NCBI GenBank assembly: GCA_024244665.1 | Contig: JAAEOI010000392.1 | Coordinates: 1-27,160, forward strand | Source: Bacteroidota bacterium | GTDB taxonomy: Bacteria > Bacteroidota > Bacteroidia > Bacteroidales > GCA-2748055 | DNA length: 27,160 nt | Reading direction: 5' to 3' | In this document: positions 15,599 to 23,304 of the stretch, in pieces | How positions within the stretch are numbered: the stretch's first letter is position 1 | Layout: every line of letters starts with the position of its first letter | Made by a program: the position numbers and the translations under genes | Notes under the pieces: generated by a model | What the model was told of the DNA's origin: nothing | The model's database searches: none | What the model saw: the letters and a program-made list of their open reading frames with translations, nothing else

Positions 15599-16425
15599 TG
15601 GTACAGGATCATGGAGATGTAATCGACCACTTCAGCGGATGGAATCACCTCTCCGGAATGGCCCCTTGCCAGGACCCTGATCCTGTAGTCCGGGTCGAAC
15701 GACATTGAATAATCCATCAAGGCCATTATGGGGCCGTAGCCGCAAATGGAGAGATGATGTTCCCTGACTGCCCGCTCAACACCTAGGGTATTCCTGGAAA
15801 GAATCTCATCCAGCACAAACTGATCCCGTTTTCTCCCGGTCCCGGGGTCCAGGAAATGCGAGAAATCGCAGGATGCCAGCACCATAACTTCCAGACCCGT
15901 TTTTTTTGCTGCCTTTTGGATGCCCTGTGAGATTCGGCGGGCACTTTCATGGCTCTGATCCCGCATACAGACTGCAACAATGTTGAACGAATGATCGGGC
16001 ATGAAGTACTGGATAAAGGGAACAATCACTTCTGCCGAGTGTTCTCCGGAATGTGCCGTATGATTGAAGGGAAGGTTCATTTCAGCCGCAAACTCCAGGT
16101 TGACGGGGACCTCTCCAATGGCGTTGACCCATGTATCCGAATCGTCAATGGCTATGCTTGCACCTGTCCCGCTATGATTCGGATGGACAATAATAAAGGT
16201 GTCTGGTAATACCTTTTGCTGCTGCAACAATTTAAAATAAGGTACTGTCTGATGTCCCGAATAGAGGTGGCCGGCATGGGGAAGGACAGCACCAAAAATC
16301 CGCCTTAATTCCATAGTATCGTGTGGATACCTAGCCTCTTCATCGATTTTTTCGATCTGGTCAAGGATCCTGGTTTTTGAGGAGGGATAAAACCTTCCCT
16401 CAACTGCGGGAGTTCTCTTTTTCAT
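15595..16425 (-). CDS. amrB: AmmeMemoRadiSam system protein B (MEMO1-like)
   Basis: A 276-residue MEMO1-family protein, structurally related to the non-haem iron dioxygenases of the LigB class. The metal-site residues are visible: H50 in VLPHAGHLYSGH, the HPNHSGTG loop (H81, H84), CDFSHF, and a cysteine at 228 in LSICGYGPI, matching the His/Cys ligand pattern described for human MEMO1. No signal peptide is present. The ATG overlaps the amrS stop by one base (TGATG) and the end overlaps amrA by four, so the three proteins are translationally coupled. Iron or copper binding is likely by homology; the reaction is unknown. Confidence 0.93.
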   Translation of the reverse strand: MKKRTPAVEGRFYPSSKTRILDQIEKIDEEARYPHDTMELRRIFGAVLPHAGHLYSGHQTVPYFKLLQQQKVLPDTFIIVHPNHSGTGASIAIDDSDTWVNAIGEVPVNLEFAAEMNLPFNHTAHSGEHSAEVIVPFIQYFMPDHSFNIVAVCMRDQSHESARRISQGIQKAAKKTGLEVMVLASCDFSHFLDPGTGRKRDQFVLDEILSRNTLGVERAVREHHLSICGYGPIMALMDYSMSFDPDYRIRVLARGHSGEVIPSAEVVDYISMILYQ

Positions 16426-17438
16426 CAGGTGGCATTAAATATTCCTTTGATTTTCATTTGACATTGACTGCAGGATCCCATTTCTGTAAGTCCTGAAACC
16501 TTTGTCTTATATACCTCCCTTTCAATCAGTATGGAACGGCAATCCGGACAATAGGTATTGTTGTCAAAATGGGGATTATTGCCGGGATATACATATTGGA
16601 TTCTCTCTCGTGCAGCATCTATGAACTTCTCCATCAACCAGGTAGGAGTGGGGATGCTTTGTAGATTGTATCTGGGGAAGTATTTGCTCACATGTAAAAT
16701 GGTATCTGCGCCACAATTCTCTTCAATCCACCTGATCATCTCACGCCACTCTAGCGGAGAATCATTGTATCCGGGAATAATCAGGAATGTCAACTCCATG
16801 TGTGTTTCTGAAGCTGCCACGGTAGCAATAGCATCCAGGATTGGGCGGAGTCTTGCTGATGAGCGTTTCCGGTAAAAGTCGTTACGGAACGATTTCAGGT
16901 CGATATTAAATGCATCCATGTAGTTCAACAGGCCATTAAGTGGTTCTGTATTGATGAACCCATTAGTAACCATTACGTTCACCAGGCCTTCCTCGTGGAT
17001 CCTGATGGCACACTCCACCATGTATTCATAGTAAACTGTTGGTTCATTATAGGTGTAAGCAAGGCCAATGCTGTCCCTGTGAAGCAGTGTCTTTTGAACT
17101 ATATCGGCCGGGTCCCTGTAAGGGTACCGTGAGAATTGATCCGGATCCGGCTGCGAGATATTGCAATTCTGACAAAAATCGCAGGTAAGGTTGCAACCCA
17201 GGCTTCCGATGGAGAGGATTGAGCTGCCTGGCTTAAAATGATAGAGCGGCTTCTTCTCCACTGGGTCGGTGGAGATTGCTGATAATATTCCGTAGGTAAT
17301 CGAGTAGAGTTTGCTACCCCGGTTGGTCCTGGTCTTACACTTGCCTGTCTCTCCGGGCAGAAGGTTGCAGTTGTGTGGACAGAGCGTACACTGAACCTGT
17401 CGGCCAAGGGTGTTTTTGTAATGGGTTGCAGGGTACAT
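16425..17438 (-). CDS. amrS: AmmeMemoRadiSam system radical SAM enzyme
   Basis: A 337-residue radical SAM enzyme. The [4Fe-4S] motif C-x3-C-x2-C is C82, C86, C89 in GCNLTCDFC, with the SAM-binding AYTYNEPTVYYE after it. The N-terminus holds another cysteine set (C17, C20, C24, C34) and the C-terminus a zinc-ribbon-like pair of CxxC motifs (C297/C300 and C323/C326). This architecture is that of the AmmeMemoRadiSam radical SAM proteins, which resemble pyruvate-formate-lyase activating enzymes but have no PFL nearby. It is the first gene of the overlapping amrS-amrB-amrA operon. The substrate is not known to me. Flavodoxin, encoded at 6183 in this window, is a plausible electron donor for such an enzyme, but that is inference. 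Confidence 0.93.
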   Translation of the reverse strand: MYPATHYKNTLGRQVQCTLCPHNCNLLPGETGKCKTRTNRGSKLYSITYGILSAISTDPVEKKPLYHFKPGSSILSIGSLGCNLTCDFCQNCNISQPDPDQFSRYPYRDPADIVQKTLLHRDSIGLAYTYNEPTVYYEYMVECAIRIHEEGLVNVMVTNGFINTEPLNGLLNYMDAFNIDLKSFRNDFYRKRSSARLRPILDAIATVAASETHMELTFLIIPGYNDSPLEWREMIRWIEENCGADTILHVSKYFPRYNLQSIPTPTWLMEKFIDAARERIQYVYPGNNPHFDNNTYCPDCRSILIEREVYKTKVSGLTEMGSCSQCQMKIKGIFNAT

Positions 17439-17442
17439 GATC

Positions 17443-17474
17443 TAAAGTTACAACGAAAAATCGGTGAAATCCAA
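17443..17474 (-). promoter_or_regulatory. Possible promoter of the amr operon
   Basis: On the minus strand TTG (17474-17472), 21 bases, then TAACTTTA (17450-17443) fits TTTG-N19-21-TAnnTTTG with mismatches at the first base of the -33 box and the last of the -7 box. It would give an almost leaderless transcript, as the amrS ATG is at 17438. The match is only fair. Confidence 0.35.
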
Positions 17475-17530
17475 CATCAAACAATTGTTGCGGGAATGGG
17501 TTATCAGAACTGTATCAAAGGAAAGACAGG

Positions 17531-18148
17531 ATGAGAAGGAATGCAATTGCTATATTTGCATCGCTGCTAATTACAACAAATGCGATGAGTCAGACGGAAG
17601 ATTCTAATGATCTGGAACTGGCCACATTCGGGGCCGGGTGCTTCTGGTGTGTGGAGGCCATCTATGAAAGGGTGAAAGGGATCACCAGGGTAGAATCAGG
17701 CTATTCGGGAGGTCATGTGAATAATCCCGATTACAAGTCTGTTACCACCGGGAAAACGGGCCATGCAGAAGTGGTTCAGTTGGAATATGATCCGGAGGTG
17801 ATCAGTTTTGCGGCTTTGCTGGAGATCTTCTTTAAAACCCATGATCCCACAACCATGAACAGACAGGGGGCCGATGTGGGTACCCAGTACCGATCCACCG
17901 TACTCTATCACAACGAAAAACAGCGGGAGACGGCTCAGCGGGTAATCAGTGAACTGGACAGGGCGGGGATATGGAACGATCCCATTGTAACCACGCTGGA
18001 ATCCTTCAATGTGTTTTACAGTGCTGAACAGTATCACCAGGAGTACTTCGAAAATAACCCCAACCAGGGTTACTGCCGGGTCGTGATCCAACCCAAGGTG
18101 GAAAAATTTAATTTGCTTTTCAGGGAGTTTCTGAAGCAGGAAGAGTAA
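17531..18148 (+). CDS. msrA: Exported peptide-methionine (S)-S-oxide reductase
   Basis: MsrA reduces the S-epimer of methionine sulfoxide in damaged proteins. The active-site motif GAGCFWC carries catalytic C37, followed by ESGYSGG, GKTGHAEVVQLEYDP and NRQGADVGTQYRS. A C-terminal cysteine in NQGYCRVVI is a likely resolving residue. An N-terminal segment MRRNAIAIFASLLITTNAMS reads as a signal peptide, so this copy should work in the periplasm, unlike the usual cytoplasmic enzyme. No MsrB is fused or adjacent. The gene is divergent from amrS and its last 29 bases overlap, in the opposite strand, the end of the histidine kinase gene. Confidence 0.95.
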   Translation: MRRNAIAIFASLLITTNAMSQTEDSNDLELATFGAGCFWCVEAIYERVKGITRVESGYSGGHVNNPDYKSVTTGKTGHAEVVQLEYDPEVISFAALLEIFFKTHDPTTMNRQGADVGTQYRSTVLYHNEKQRETAQRVISELDRAGIWNDPIVTTLESFNVFYSAEQYHQEYFENNPNQGYCRVVIQPKVEKFNLLFREFLKQEE

Positions 18149-20165
18149 CAAAGAATGTTGATCCGTTACCGGGTTCACTCTCCACCCTGATGGATCCCCG
18201 GTTCTGCTCCATGAATTCATGGCAGATGACAAGGCCCAGTCCCGAACCTAATTCTCCGGATGTACCGGGAGAGGAGATCCCCTCATTGGAATCAAACAGT
18301 TTCTCCTGGATTTCAGGTTGAATCCCAATCCCCTCGTCCGTTACCGAAACAGACCATCCCTCGGGTGTAACCACAGACCCGATCCATATCCTTCCTCCCG
18401 GGAAACTGAACTTAACCGCATTGATGATCAGATTCAGGAATACGGTATGTACCATATATTTATCAGCGAATACTTCACAGTTTTTCTCCACTTTTACCTG
18501 GCAACTTACCTTTTTGTGATCCAGGTTGGCCTTCAACTCTTGTACACACTCGTCCACAACATCCTTTACTTTAATGATCTCCGGCTCATACTTAATGGCC
18601 TTCATCTGTGATCTTGCCCATACCAACAGGTTCTCAAGCAGGTTCTGTACCCTTTGTGTCCCCTGGACAATCTGAAGCAGATACTCTTTCTGGGTCTCTA
18701 CGGGGAACTCTTCGAAATTCTCATAGAGCAGTTCTGAAAAGCCGGTAACAGCAGCCACAGGATTTCTCAGGTCGTGAGCCACCACCGAGAAAATCCGGTC
18801 CTTGGACCGGTTCAGTGTCTCCATCTCTTCCCCCGACTGACTCAGCTTTTCCATGGCGCTGGAAATCTGAAGATTGCGCTCTGCCAGCATCTGGTTAGCC
18901 CTCTTTTTTAACCTCAAATTCACGGTGATGATAATGATCAGGATACCGATCACAACAATGAAGACAATAAATACCTTATTAAGGGTTCTTTGAACTTGAG
19001 ACTGGGAGTTGAGCTGCTCGATCTGCCTGTCCTTTATCTGCTGTTCATAGAGTCCCCTGATGCGGGCGATCTCCTGTGACTGGTTTTCGTTGAAGAGGTC
19101 CTTGTAGACTGTATCGTACCTGAGCCGCCAGTTGTAGGCAGAAGCATAACTACCCAGTCCTGCATGTAGCCCGGAGAGTTCGTTATAAACCTCAAGTTCC
19201 AGGTGCCTGAACTTCATATCTTTGGCAATCTTCAGAGAGCGGTGAAGATAAAACAGGGCAGAATCCTGGCGGTCCATCTTTCCATAAATGGATCCAAGAT
19301 TTGTGTAGACCGAACCAATGGTGTAAATGTCATCTGCCTTTCTGGCAAGGGCCAGCCCCTTCAGCAGACAGGTGAGAGCCTTTTCGTACTCCTCAATATC
19401 CGAATAGGCCAGGGCCATGTTATTGTACAGACTTGAAAGAGTGTTCTGATCAGTATCCGATCCGTCGGAAAATTCCGAAAGAAGATCAATCGCTTCCCTG
19501 AAATATACCAGTGCCGAATCATAGTACTGCCTGTCATACAGGATCAGACCAATATTGTTCAGGGAACGGCACTCGTCAGACAGGGAACCATGCTCCTGGT
19601 ATATATCGTATGCCTTTAGATAGTGCCTCTCGGCCTCATTGAGTTTCCCCATCTCATGGGCCACAATGCCCAGGTTATTCTCCATCTGTGCAATACCCTT
19701 CATGTCCGCATCATGTTCATAAGCATTCAGACTCTGCATGAAAAAGAAATAGGCTTCGCTGAAATCACCCAGCTCATAGTAGATATTACCAAGGTTTAGT
19801 GCGCAGATCCCCACTTCATGGTTATTCCCCAGCTTAATGAATTCATCATAAGCCTTGCGGTAATAGGAGAGGCTTCGGTCCGTAACCATAATCTCTTCAT
19901 ATATTTCCCCCTTGAGTTTGAAGAGAGGAGGGAGGAGGTCCTCTGGATCACCCTTAAGGAGGATCAGCTCTGCCTGGTTGGCATAGAAAAGTGCACTGTC
20001 CGGGAGGGAGTCCAACAGTTGTGAGGATAGTTTGTAATAGGTATTGGCACGTTCGCTCCCGGAAGCTTCCAGGCCAATAGCAATCAGGCTGTCGCTTGCT
20101 GTTTCCTGCGCTGTTAGGGCGCCACAAAAAATGAGGGCAATTATTTGGAGAAGGATTCTCTTCAT
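18120..20165 (-). CDS. TPR-repeat sensor histidine kinase
   Basis: A 681-residue membrane sensor kinase. After a signal peptide (residues 1-19) come about seven tetratricopeptide repeats (about 40-370; units such as GICALNLGNIYYELGDFSEA and NNLGIVAHEMGKLNEAERHY) in the periplasm, then a membrane span (about 394-416, VFIVFIVVIGILIIIITV), a short coiled coil, and a HisKA domain with phospho-acceptor H464 in VVAHDLRNP. The ATPase domain has the N-box NLIINAVKFS, G1 TDEGIGI and G2 GSGLGLVICHEF. No response regulator lies next to it, so it is an orphan whose partner is elsewhere. The C-terminal 29 bases overlap the end of msrA in convergent orientation. Confidence 0.93.
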   Translation of the reverse strand: MKRILLQIIALIFCGALTAQETASDSLIAIGLEASGSERANTYYKLSSQLLDSLPDSALFYANQAELILLKGDPEDLLPPLFKLKGEIYEEIMVTDRSLSYYRKAYDEFIKLGNNHEVGICALNLGNIYYELGDFSEAYFFFMQSLNAYEHDADMKGIAQMENNLGIVAHEMGKLNEAERHYLKAYDIYQEHGSLSDECRSLNNIGLILYDRQYYDSALVYFREAIDLLSEFSDGSDTDQNTLSSLYNNMALAYSDIEEYEKALTCLLKGLALARKADDIYTIGSVYTNLGSIYGKMDRQDSALFYLHRSLKIAKDMKFRHLELEVYNELSGLHAGLGSYASAYNWRLRYDTVYKDLFNENQSQEIARIRGLYEQQIKDRQIEQLNSQSQVQRTLNKVFIVFIVVIGILIIIITVNLRLKKRANQMLAERNLQISSAMEKLSQSGEEMETLNRSKDRIFSVVAHDLRNPVAAVTGFSELLYENFEEFPVETQKEYLLQIVQGTQRVQNLLENLLVWARSQMKAIKYEPEIIKVKDVVDECVQELKANLDHKKVSCQVKVEKNCEVFADKYMVHTVFLNLIINAVKFSFPGGRIWIGSVVTPEGWSVSVTDEGIGIQPEIQEKLFDSNEGISSPGTSGELGSGLGLVICHEFMEQNRGSIRVESEPGNGSTFFVTLPASETP

Positions 20166-20201
20166 CGCTGCAGGTATTGCCTATATAAGGCAGAGCAGTT
20201 A

Positions 20202-20209
20202 CAAAGATA
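20202..20209 (-). promoter_or_regulatory. Possible -7 element of the histidine kinase gene
   Basis: TATCTTTG on the minus strand matches TAnnTTTG exactly and lies 37 bases before the kinase ATG. I could not find a TTTG box at the proper distance, so only the -7 half is supported. Confidence 0.35.
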
Positions 20210-20297
20210 CTTATTTTGGGATGAAAACAGGGATACGGGGATGATCAAATGATTGGGGGAACCGGCAACAAACTATTTTTACCGGAAAATATATAGA

Positions 20298-20954
20298 ATG
20301 GACTTGAATACAAAATTTACAAAACGGGAGGAACTGGCCAATGCCTATTCTCACCTGGCAGGTGCGCTGCTGGCAACGGTAGGACTGGTGTTGATGATCT
20401 GGCAGTCAGTGATGCACGGCACTGTTGTGCACATCATCACGACCTCGGTTTTCGGAGCCACCATGGTCATCCTCTATCTTTCATCGACCATGACCCACAT
20501 TCTGCCCATGGGCAGGATCAAGGACTTTTTCTTCAATATGGACCGGATTGCCATATACATGCTTATTGCAGGGACTTATACTCCACTTGCACTGATTGGC
20601 ATTGGCGGAACCATGGGATGGGTGACCTTGGGAATTGAGTGGGGAATTGCCCTGACCGGTACGATCATGATTCTCTCGAAGCCTGGCGACTATAAAACAG
20701 GTGTCAATACGTTTTACGTGGTTTCCTATGCTGTGATGGGGTGGCTGGCCCTGATTGCCATCGGTCCACTTGTCACTAATATGCCACTGATGGGACTTCT
20801 ATGGATCCTGATAGGGGGATTATGTTATTCTCTGGGCATTGTGTTTTTTAAAGTTATCAAATTTCCTTATCACCACCTGGTCTGGCATTTACTGGTGATA
20901 GCAGGCAGTTTAAGTCACTTTTTCGCTGTGTTTTTCCATGTAATTCCGAGATAA
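20298..20954 (+). CDS. Hemolysin III / PAQR-family membrane protein
   Basis: A 218-residue integral membrane protein of the hemolysin III (YqfA/TrhA, PAQR-related) family. The signature region EELANAYSHLAGALLATVG near the N-terminus, the LSSTMTHILP segment, and the C-terminal YHHLVWHLLVIAGSLSHFF carry the conserved Ser, Asp/Glu and His residues thought to bind a metal. Seven hydrophobic spans can be counted. I chose ATG 20298, because a TTG at 20253 would add 15 residues before the family start. Work on related proteins links them to membrane-fluidity or lipid homeostasis more than haemolysis. It is divergent from the kinase gene. Confidence 0.9.
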   Translation: MDLNTKFTKREELANAYSHLAGALLATVGLVLMIWQSVMHGTVVHIITTSVFGATMVILYLSSTMTHILPMGRIKDFFFNMDRIAIYMLIAGTYTPLALIGIGGTMGWVTLGIEWGIALTGTIMILSKPGDYKTGVNTFYVVSYAVMGWLALIAIGPLVTNMPLMGLLWILIGGLCYSLGIVFFKVIKFPYHHLVWHLLVIAGSLSHFFAVFFHVIPR

Positions 20955-20974
20955 AATGAATAGTTACTGAATAA

Positions 20975-21007
20975 TTTGTGTTTTGGTGTTAAAATGTATT
21001 ACTTTTG
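20975..21007 (+). promoter_or_regulatory. Bacteroidota-type promoter of the cold-shock gene
   Basis: TTTG (20975-20978), a 21-base spacer and TACTTTTG (21000-21007) match TTTG-N19-21-TAnnTTTG fully. The start of transcription would be near 21014, giving a leader of about 20 bases; there is no room for the long cold-responsive leader known from E. coli cspA. Confidence 0.65.
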
Positions 21008-21034
21008 AACGGTTATTAATTTTCAATTTATACA

Positions 21035-21226
21035 ATGAAAGAAGGAAAAGTAAAATTCTTCAATGAATCAAAAGGATATGGATTCATTAAAGACGTCGAA
21101 TCTGACGAAGAGTATTTTGTCCACGTATCTGGCCTGATCGATAAGATCAAAGAAGATGACGATGTAACTTTCGAGCTTACAGAAGGACGCAAGGGATTAA
21201 ATGCAGTGAACGTCAAACTTATATAG
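21035..21226 (+). CDS. Cold-shock domain protein
   Basis: A 63-residue single-domain cold-shock protein, an RNA/ssDNA-binding OB fold that acts as an RNA chaperone. The RNP1-like motif KGYGFIKD (residues 13-20) and the RNP2-like motif YFVHVSG (27-33) are both present, and the N-terminal MKEGKVKFFNESKG is typical. The length matches the family. It has its own promoter upstream and a strong intrinsic terminator 28 bases downstream, so it is monocistronic. Confidence 0.96.
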   Translation: MKEGKVKFFNESKGYGFIKDVESDEEYFVHVSGLIDKIKEDDDVTFELTEGRKGLNAVNVKLI

Positions 21227-21253
21227 TTGACAAAGTCATTCCGTATTAATCTA

Positions 21254-21283
21254 AACCCTTCGCATTTGCGAGGGGTTTTTTTT
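21254..21283 (+). terminator. Intrinsic terminator of the cold-shock gene
   Basis: AACCCTTCGCA (21254-21264) pairs with TGCGAGGGGTT (21267-21277) with one G-T wobble; the last bases of the stem run into an eight-base T tract ending at 21283. Confidence 0.9.
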
Positions 21284-21342
21284 ATGGTTGATTTTTTCCC
21301 TGCTCTTCTAAAGTAAACTAATATCTGAATGAAATATAACCG

Positions 21343-21477
21343 TTGAAAATTCTTAACCAGTTCGGTAAAGCTGCTGCTGCAGCAACGATCTCAAAAGAGC
21401 AGGAGGACGGATTGCTGGTGACTCCCAAATTCAATGCAGATCATGAAACGGGGGATCAGGTGGGCCTCGGCCAGTAA
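21343..21477 (+). CDS. Possible small protein, 44 residues
   Basis: An open frame starting at TTG 21343 runs 45 codons to TAA at 21475. It starts MKILNQFGKAAAAATISKE and ends GDQVGLGQ; the content of Lys, Glu and Asp looks more like coding sequence than noise, but there is no ATG, no clear ribosome site and no family I recognise. It could also be a decayed fragment. The rest of the gap 21284-21605 shows no further clear signal and no consensus promoter for the trp leader that follows. Confidence 0.25.
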   Translation: MKILNQFGKAAAAATISKEQEDGLLVTPKFNADHETGDQVGLGQ

Positions 21478-21605
21478 ATATGCACCTGCCGAACCCTTGA
21501 TTAAACCGGTCTATTTACTCTGATTGAAAAAAAAGCTTCGATTAATCAGGATCATAAGAAAATTATCTTTATTTTTCGGAAACTGAAACTGAAACAGAAG
21601 TAAAA

Positions 21606-21677
21606 ATGACAAATCGTTACTCCATACACAACTGCTGGCGATGGCTTTTGTGGCACCACCATGGATATGCTTCGTAG
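21606..21677 (+). CDS. Tryptophan leader peptide
   Basis: ATG 21606 to TAG 21675 encodes the 23-residue peptide MTNRYSIHNCWRWLLWHHHG followed by YAS. Three of six consecutive codons (21636, 21642 and 21651) are TGG, in a code where Trp is the rarest residue. It is followed after 41 bases by a strong terminator hairpin and then by trpB2. This is the layout of a ribosome-mediated trp attenuator, in which stalling at the Trp codons would allow read-through. No database similarity is expected for such a peptide; the assignment rests on composition and position. Confidence 0.85.
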   Translation: MTNRYSIHNCWRWLLWHHHGYAS

Positions 21678-21718
21678 GTGATTAACGAATTGTAGGGTTC
21701 ACCATAGAAAAGTACACG

Positions 21719-21753
21719 CGGGGCATGTTAAATTTAACAGCCCCGTTTTTTTT
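21719..21753 (+). terminator. trp attenuator terminator
   Basis: CGGGGC (21719-21724), a bulged A, then TGTTAAA pairs with TTTAACA and GCCCCG (ending 21745), followed by eight T. The stem has 13 pairs. It lies between the leader peptide and trpB2, 33 bases before the trpB2 start. Weak upstream pairings that might form a competing antiterminator are ATATGC (21665-21670) with GCATGT (21723-21728), or GGTGA (21677-21681) with TCACC (21699-21703); neither is decisive by eye. Confidence 0.85.
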
Positions 21754-21785
21754 GACATTACTAACATCCTAAATCTTTAAATGCG

Positions 21786-23162
21786 ATGAGCAAAATGAGA
21801 AACATTTACCTTGAACACAGTGAGATGCCAAAACAGTGGTACAACCTGGCTGCCGATATGCCGGGAACCATGAATCCACCGCTGGGACCCGACGGCAATC
21901 CTCTTGGTCCGGAAGCACTGGCCCCTGTATTCCCCATGAACCTGATCGAACAAGAGATGAGTACAGATAGGTGGATCGATATTCCTGAGAAGGTTATGGA
22001 GATGCTATCCATCTGGAGGCCTGCACCTCTGGTAAGGGCCTATGCCCTGGAAGAGGCACTGGGTACACCGGCCAGGATCTACTATAAGAATGAAAGTGTT
22101 TCACCTGCAGGAAGCCACAAACCCAATACAGCAGTGGCTCAGGCATACTATAACAAGGAGTTTGGGATCAAAAAGCTGACCACTGAAACAGGTGCCGGAC
22201 AATGGGGTAGTGCTCTATCTTTTGCCTGCTCTCTGCTGGGTCTCGAATGTAAGGTTTTCATGGTTCGCGTTAGTTTCGACCAGAAGCCTTTCCGCAAAAT
22301 GATGATGCAGACCTGGGGTGGAAGTTGCATTGCCAGCCCCTCTAATGAGACACAGGCAGGACGCAGTGTACTGGCTGAGCTTCCCGACACACCCGGGAGT
22401 CTTGGAATAGCCATCAGTGAAGCTGTAGAGGCTGCTGTCACCGATGAGACTGGACAAACCAGGTATTCATTGGGAAGTGTGCTGAATCATGTGATGCTCC
22501 ACCAGACCGTGATCGGCCTGGAAGCTAAAAAACAGTTGGAGAAGGTCAATGAGAAACTACCCGATGTGGTTATTGGATGCGCCGGAGGCGGAAGTAATTT
22601 TGCCGGACTGTCATTTCCCTTCATGCAGGAGAAGATCAATGGGGCCGATATTGATATCATTGCTGTGGAGCCCGCCAGCTGCCCAACACTATCAAAAGCG
22701 CCATTTGCCTATGACCATGGCGATCTTGCAAAGATGACGCCCTTGCTGGCAATGAACTCGCTGGGACATGGATTCATTCCACCCCCAATCCATGCAGGTG
22801 GATTGCGCTATCACGGTATGTCACCCCTGGTGAGCCATGCTGTCAAAGAGGGCCTGGCCAGGCCGCAGGCACTGCAACAACTGGAGTGTTACGAAGCCGG
22901 CATGTTGTTTGCGCGCACAGAAGGGATCATTCCCGCACCTGAAACCAACCACGCCATTGCCTCTGCCATCAGGGCGGCCAATCAGGCCAAAGAGGAGGGA
23001 AAAGAGAAGGTGATCCTCTTTAACTTCAGCGGGCACGGATTAATGGACCTGGTTGGTTACGATAAGTTCCTGAATGAGGAACTGACCAACCATGAACTTT
23101 CAAAGGAAGATTTTGAAAGATTTACAGCTGTGTTGAAGAATCATCCCTCTCCAACTGTCTAA
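21786..23162 (+). CDS. trpB: TrpB2-type tryptophan synthase beta chain
   Basis: A 458-residue pyridoxal-phosphate enzyme that joins indole and serine to give tryptophan. The PLP lysine is K112 in [11 protein letters not shown], and the phosphate loop is [10 protein letters not shown] (about 265-274). The length, the extended N-terminus ([13 protein letters not shown]) and the region [20 protein letters not shown] mark it as the TrpB2 subgroup, which works without a tightly bound TrpA and often acts as an indole-salvage enzyme. No other trp gene is adjacent. The Trp-rich leader peptide and attenuator upstream indicate that its transcription answers to charged tRNA-Trp, supporting a true role in tryptophan supply. 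A strong terminator follows. Confidence 0.93.
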   Translation: MSKMRNIYLEHSEMPKQWYNLAADMPGTMNPPLGPDGNPLGPEALAPVFPMNLIEQEMSTDRWIDIPEKVMEMLSIWRPAPLVRAYALEEALGTPARIYYKNESVSPAGSHKPNTAVAQAYYNKEFGIKKLTTETGAGQWGSALSFACSLLGLECKVFMVRVSFDQKPFRKMMMQTWGGSCIASPSNETQAGRSVLAELPDTPGSLGIAISEAVEAAVTDETGQTRYSLGSVLNHVMLHQTVIGLEAKKQLEKVNEKLPDVVIGCAGGGSNFAGLSFPFMQEKINGADIDIIAVEPASCPTLSKAPFAYDHGDLAKMTPLLAMNSLGHGFIPPPIHAGGLRYHGMSPLVSHAVKEGLARPQALQQLECYEAGMLFARTEGIIPAPETNHAIASAIRAANQAKEEGKEKVILFNFSGHGLMDLVGYDKFLNEELTNHELSKEDFERFTAVLKNHPSPTV

Positions 23163-23187
23163 TTGTCAGCTTTTTATTTTAATATTT

Positions 23188-23222
23188 TGGTCCGGCATTC
23201 ACTTGCCGGACCATTTTTTTTT
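23188..23222 (+). terminator. Intrinsic terminator of trpB
   Basis: TGGTCCGGCA (23188-23197) pairs perfectly with TGCCGGACCA (23204-23213) over a six-base loop and is followed by nine T. Confidence 0.93.
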
Positions 23223-23304
23223 GTTTTTTCGTGGTAAAAAGGTAGGGTGTTCTCGGCGGTGAGCGGTATATGAGTATAAATCTGATGTCAAACCAAAATC
23301 TAAG

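Noticed and set aside
20253..20297. TTG start for the hemolysin III-family gene
   Set aside because: It adds 15 residues with no family counterpart; the ATG at 20298 gives the normal length.
21606..21753. T-box riboswitch controlling trpB
   Set aside because: No T-box consensus or specifier stem is seen, and a Trp-rich translated leader explains the region better.
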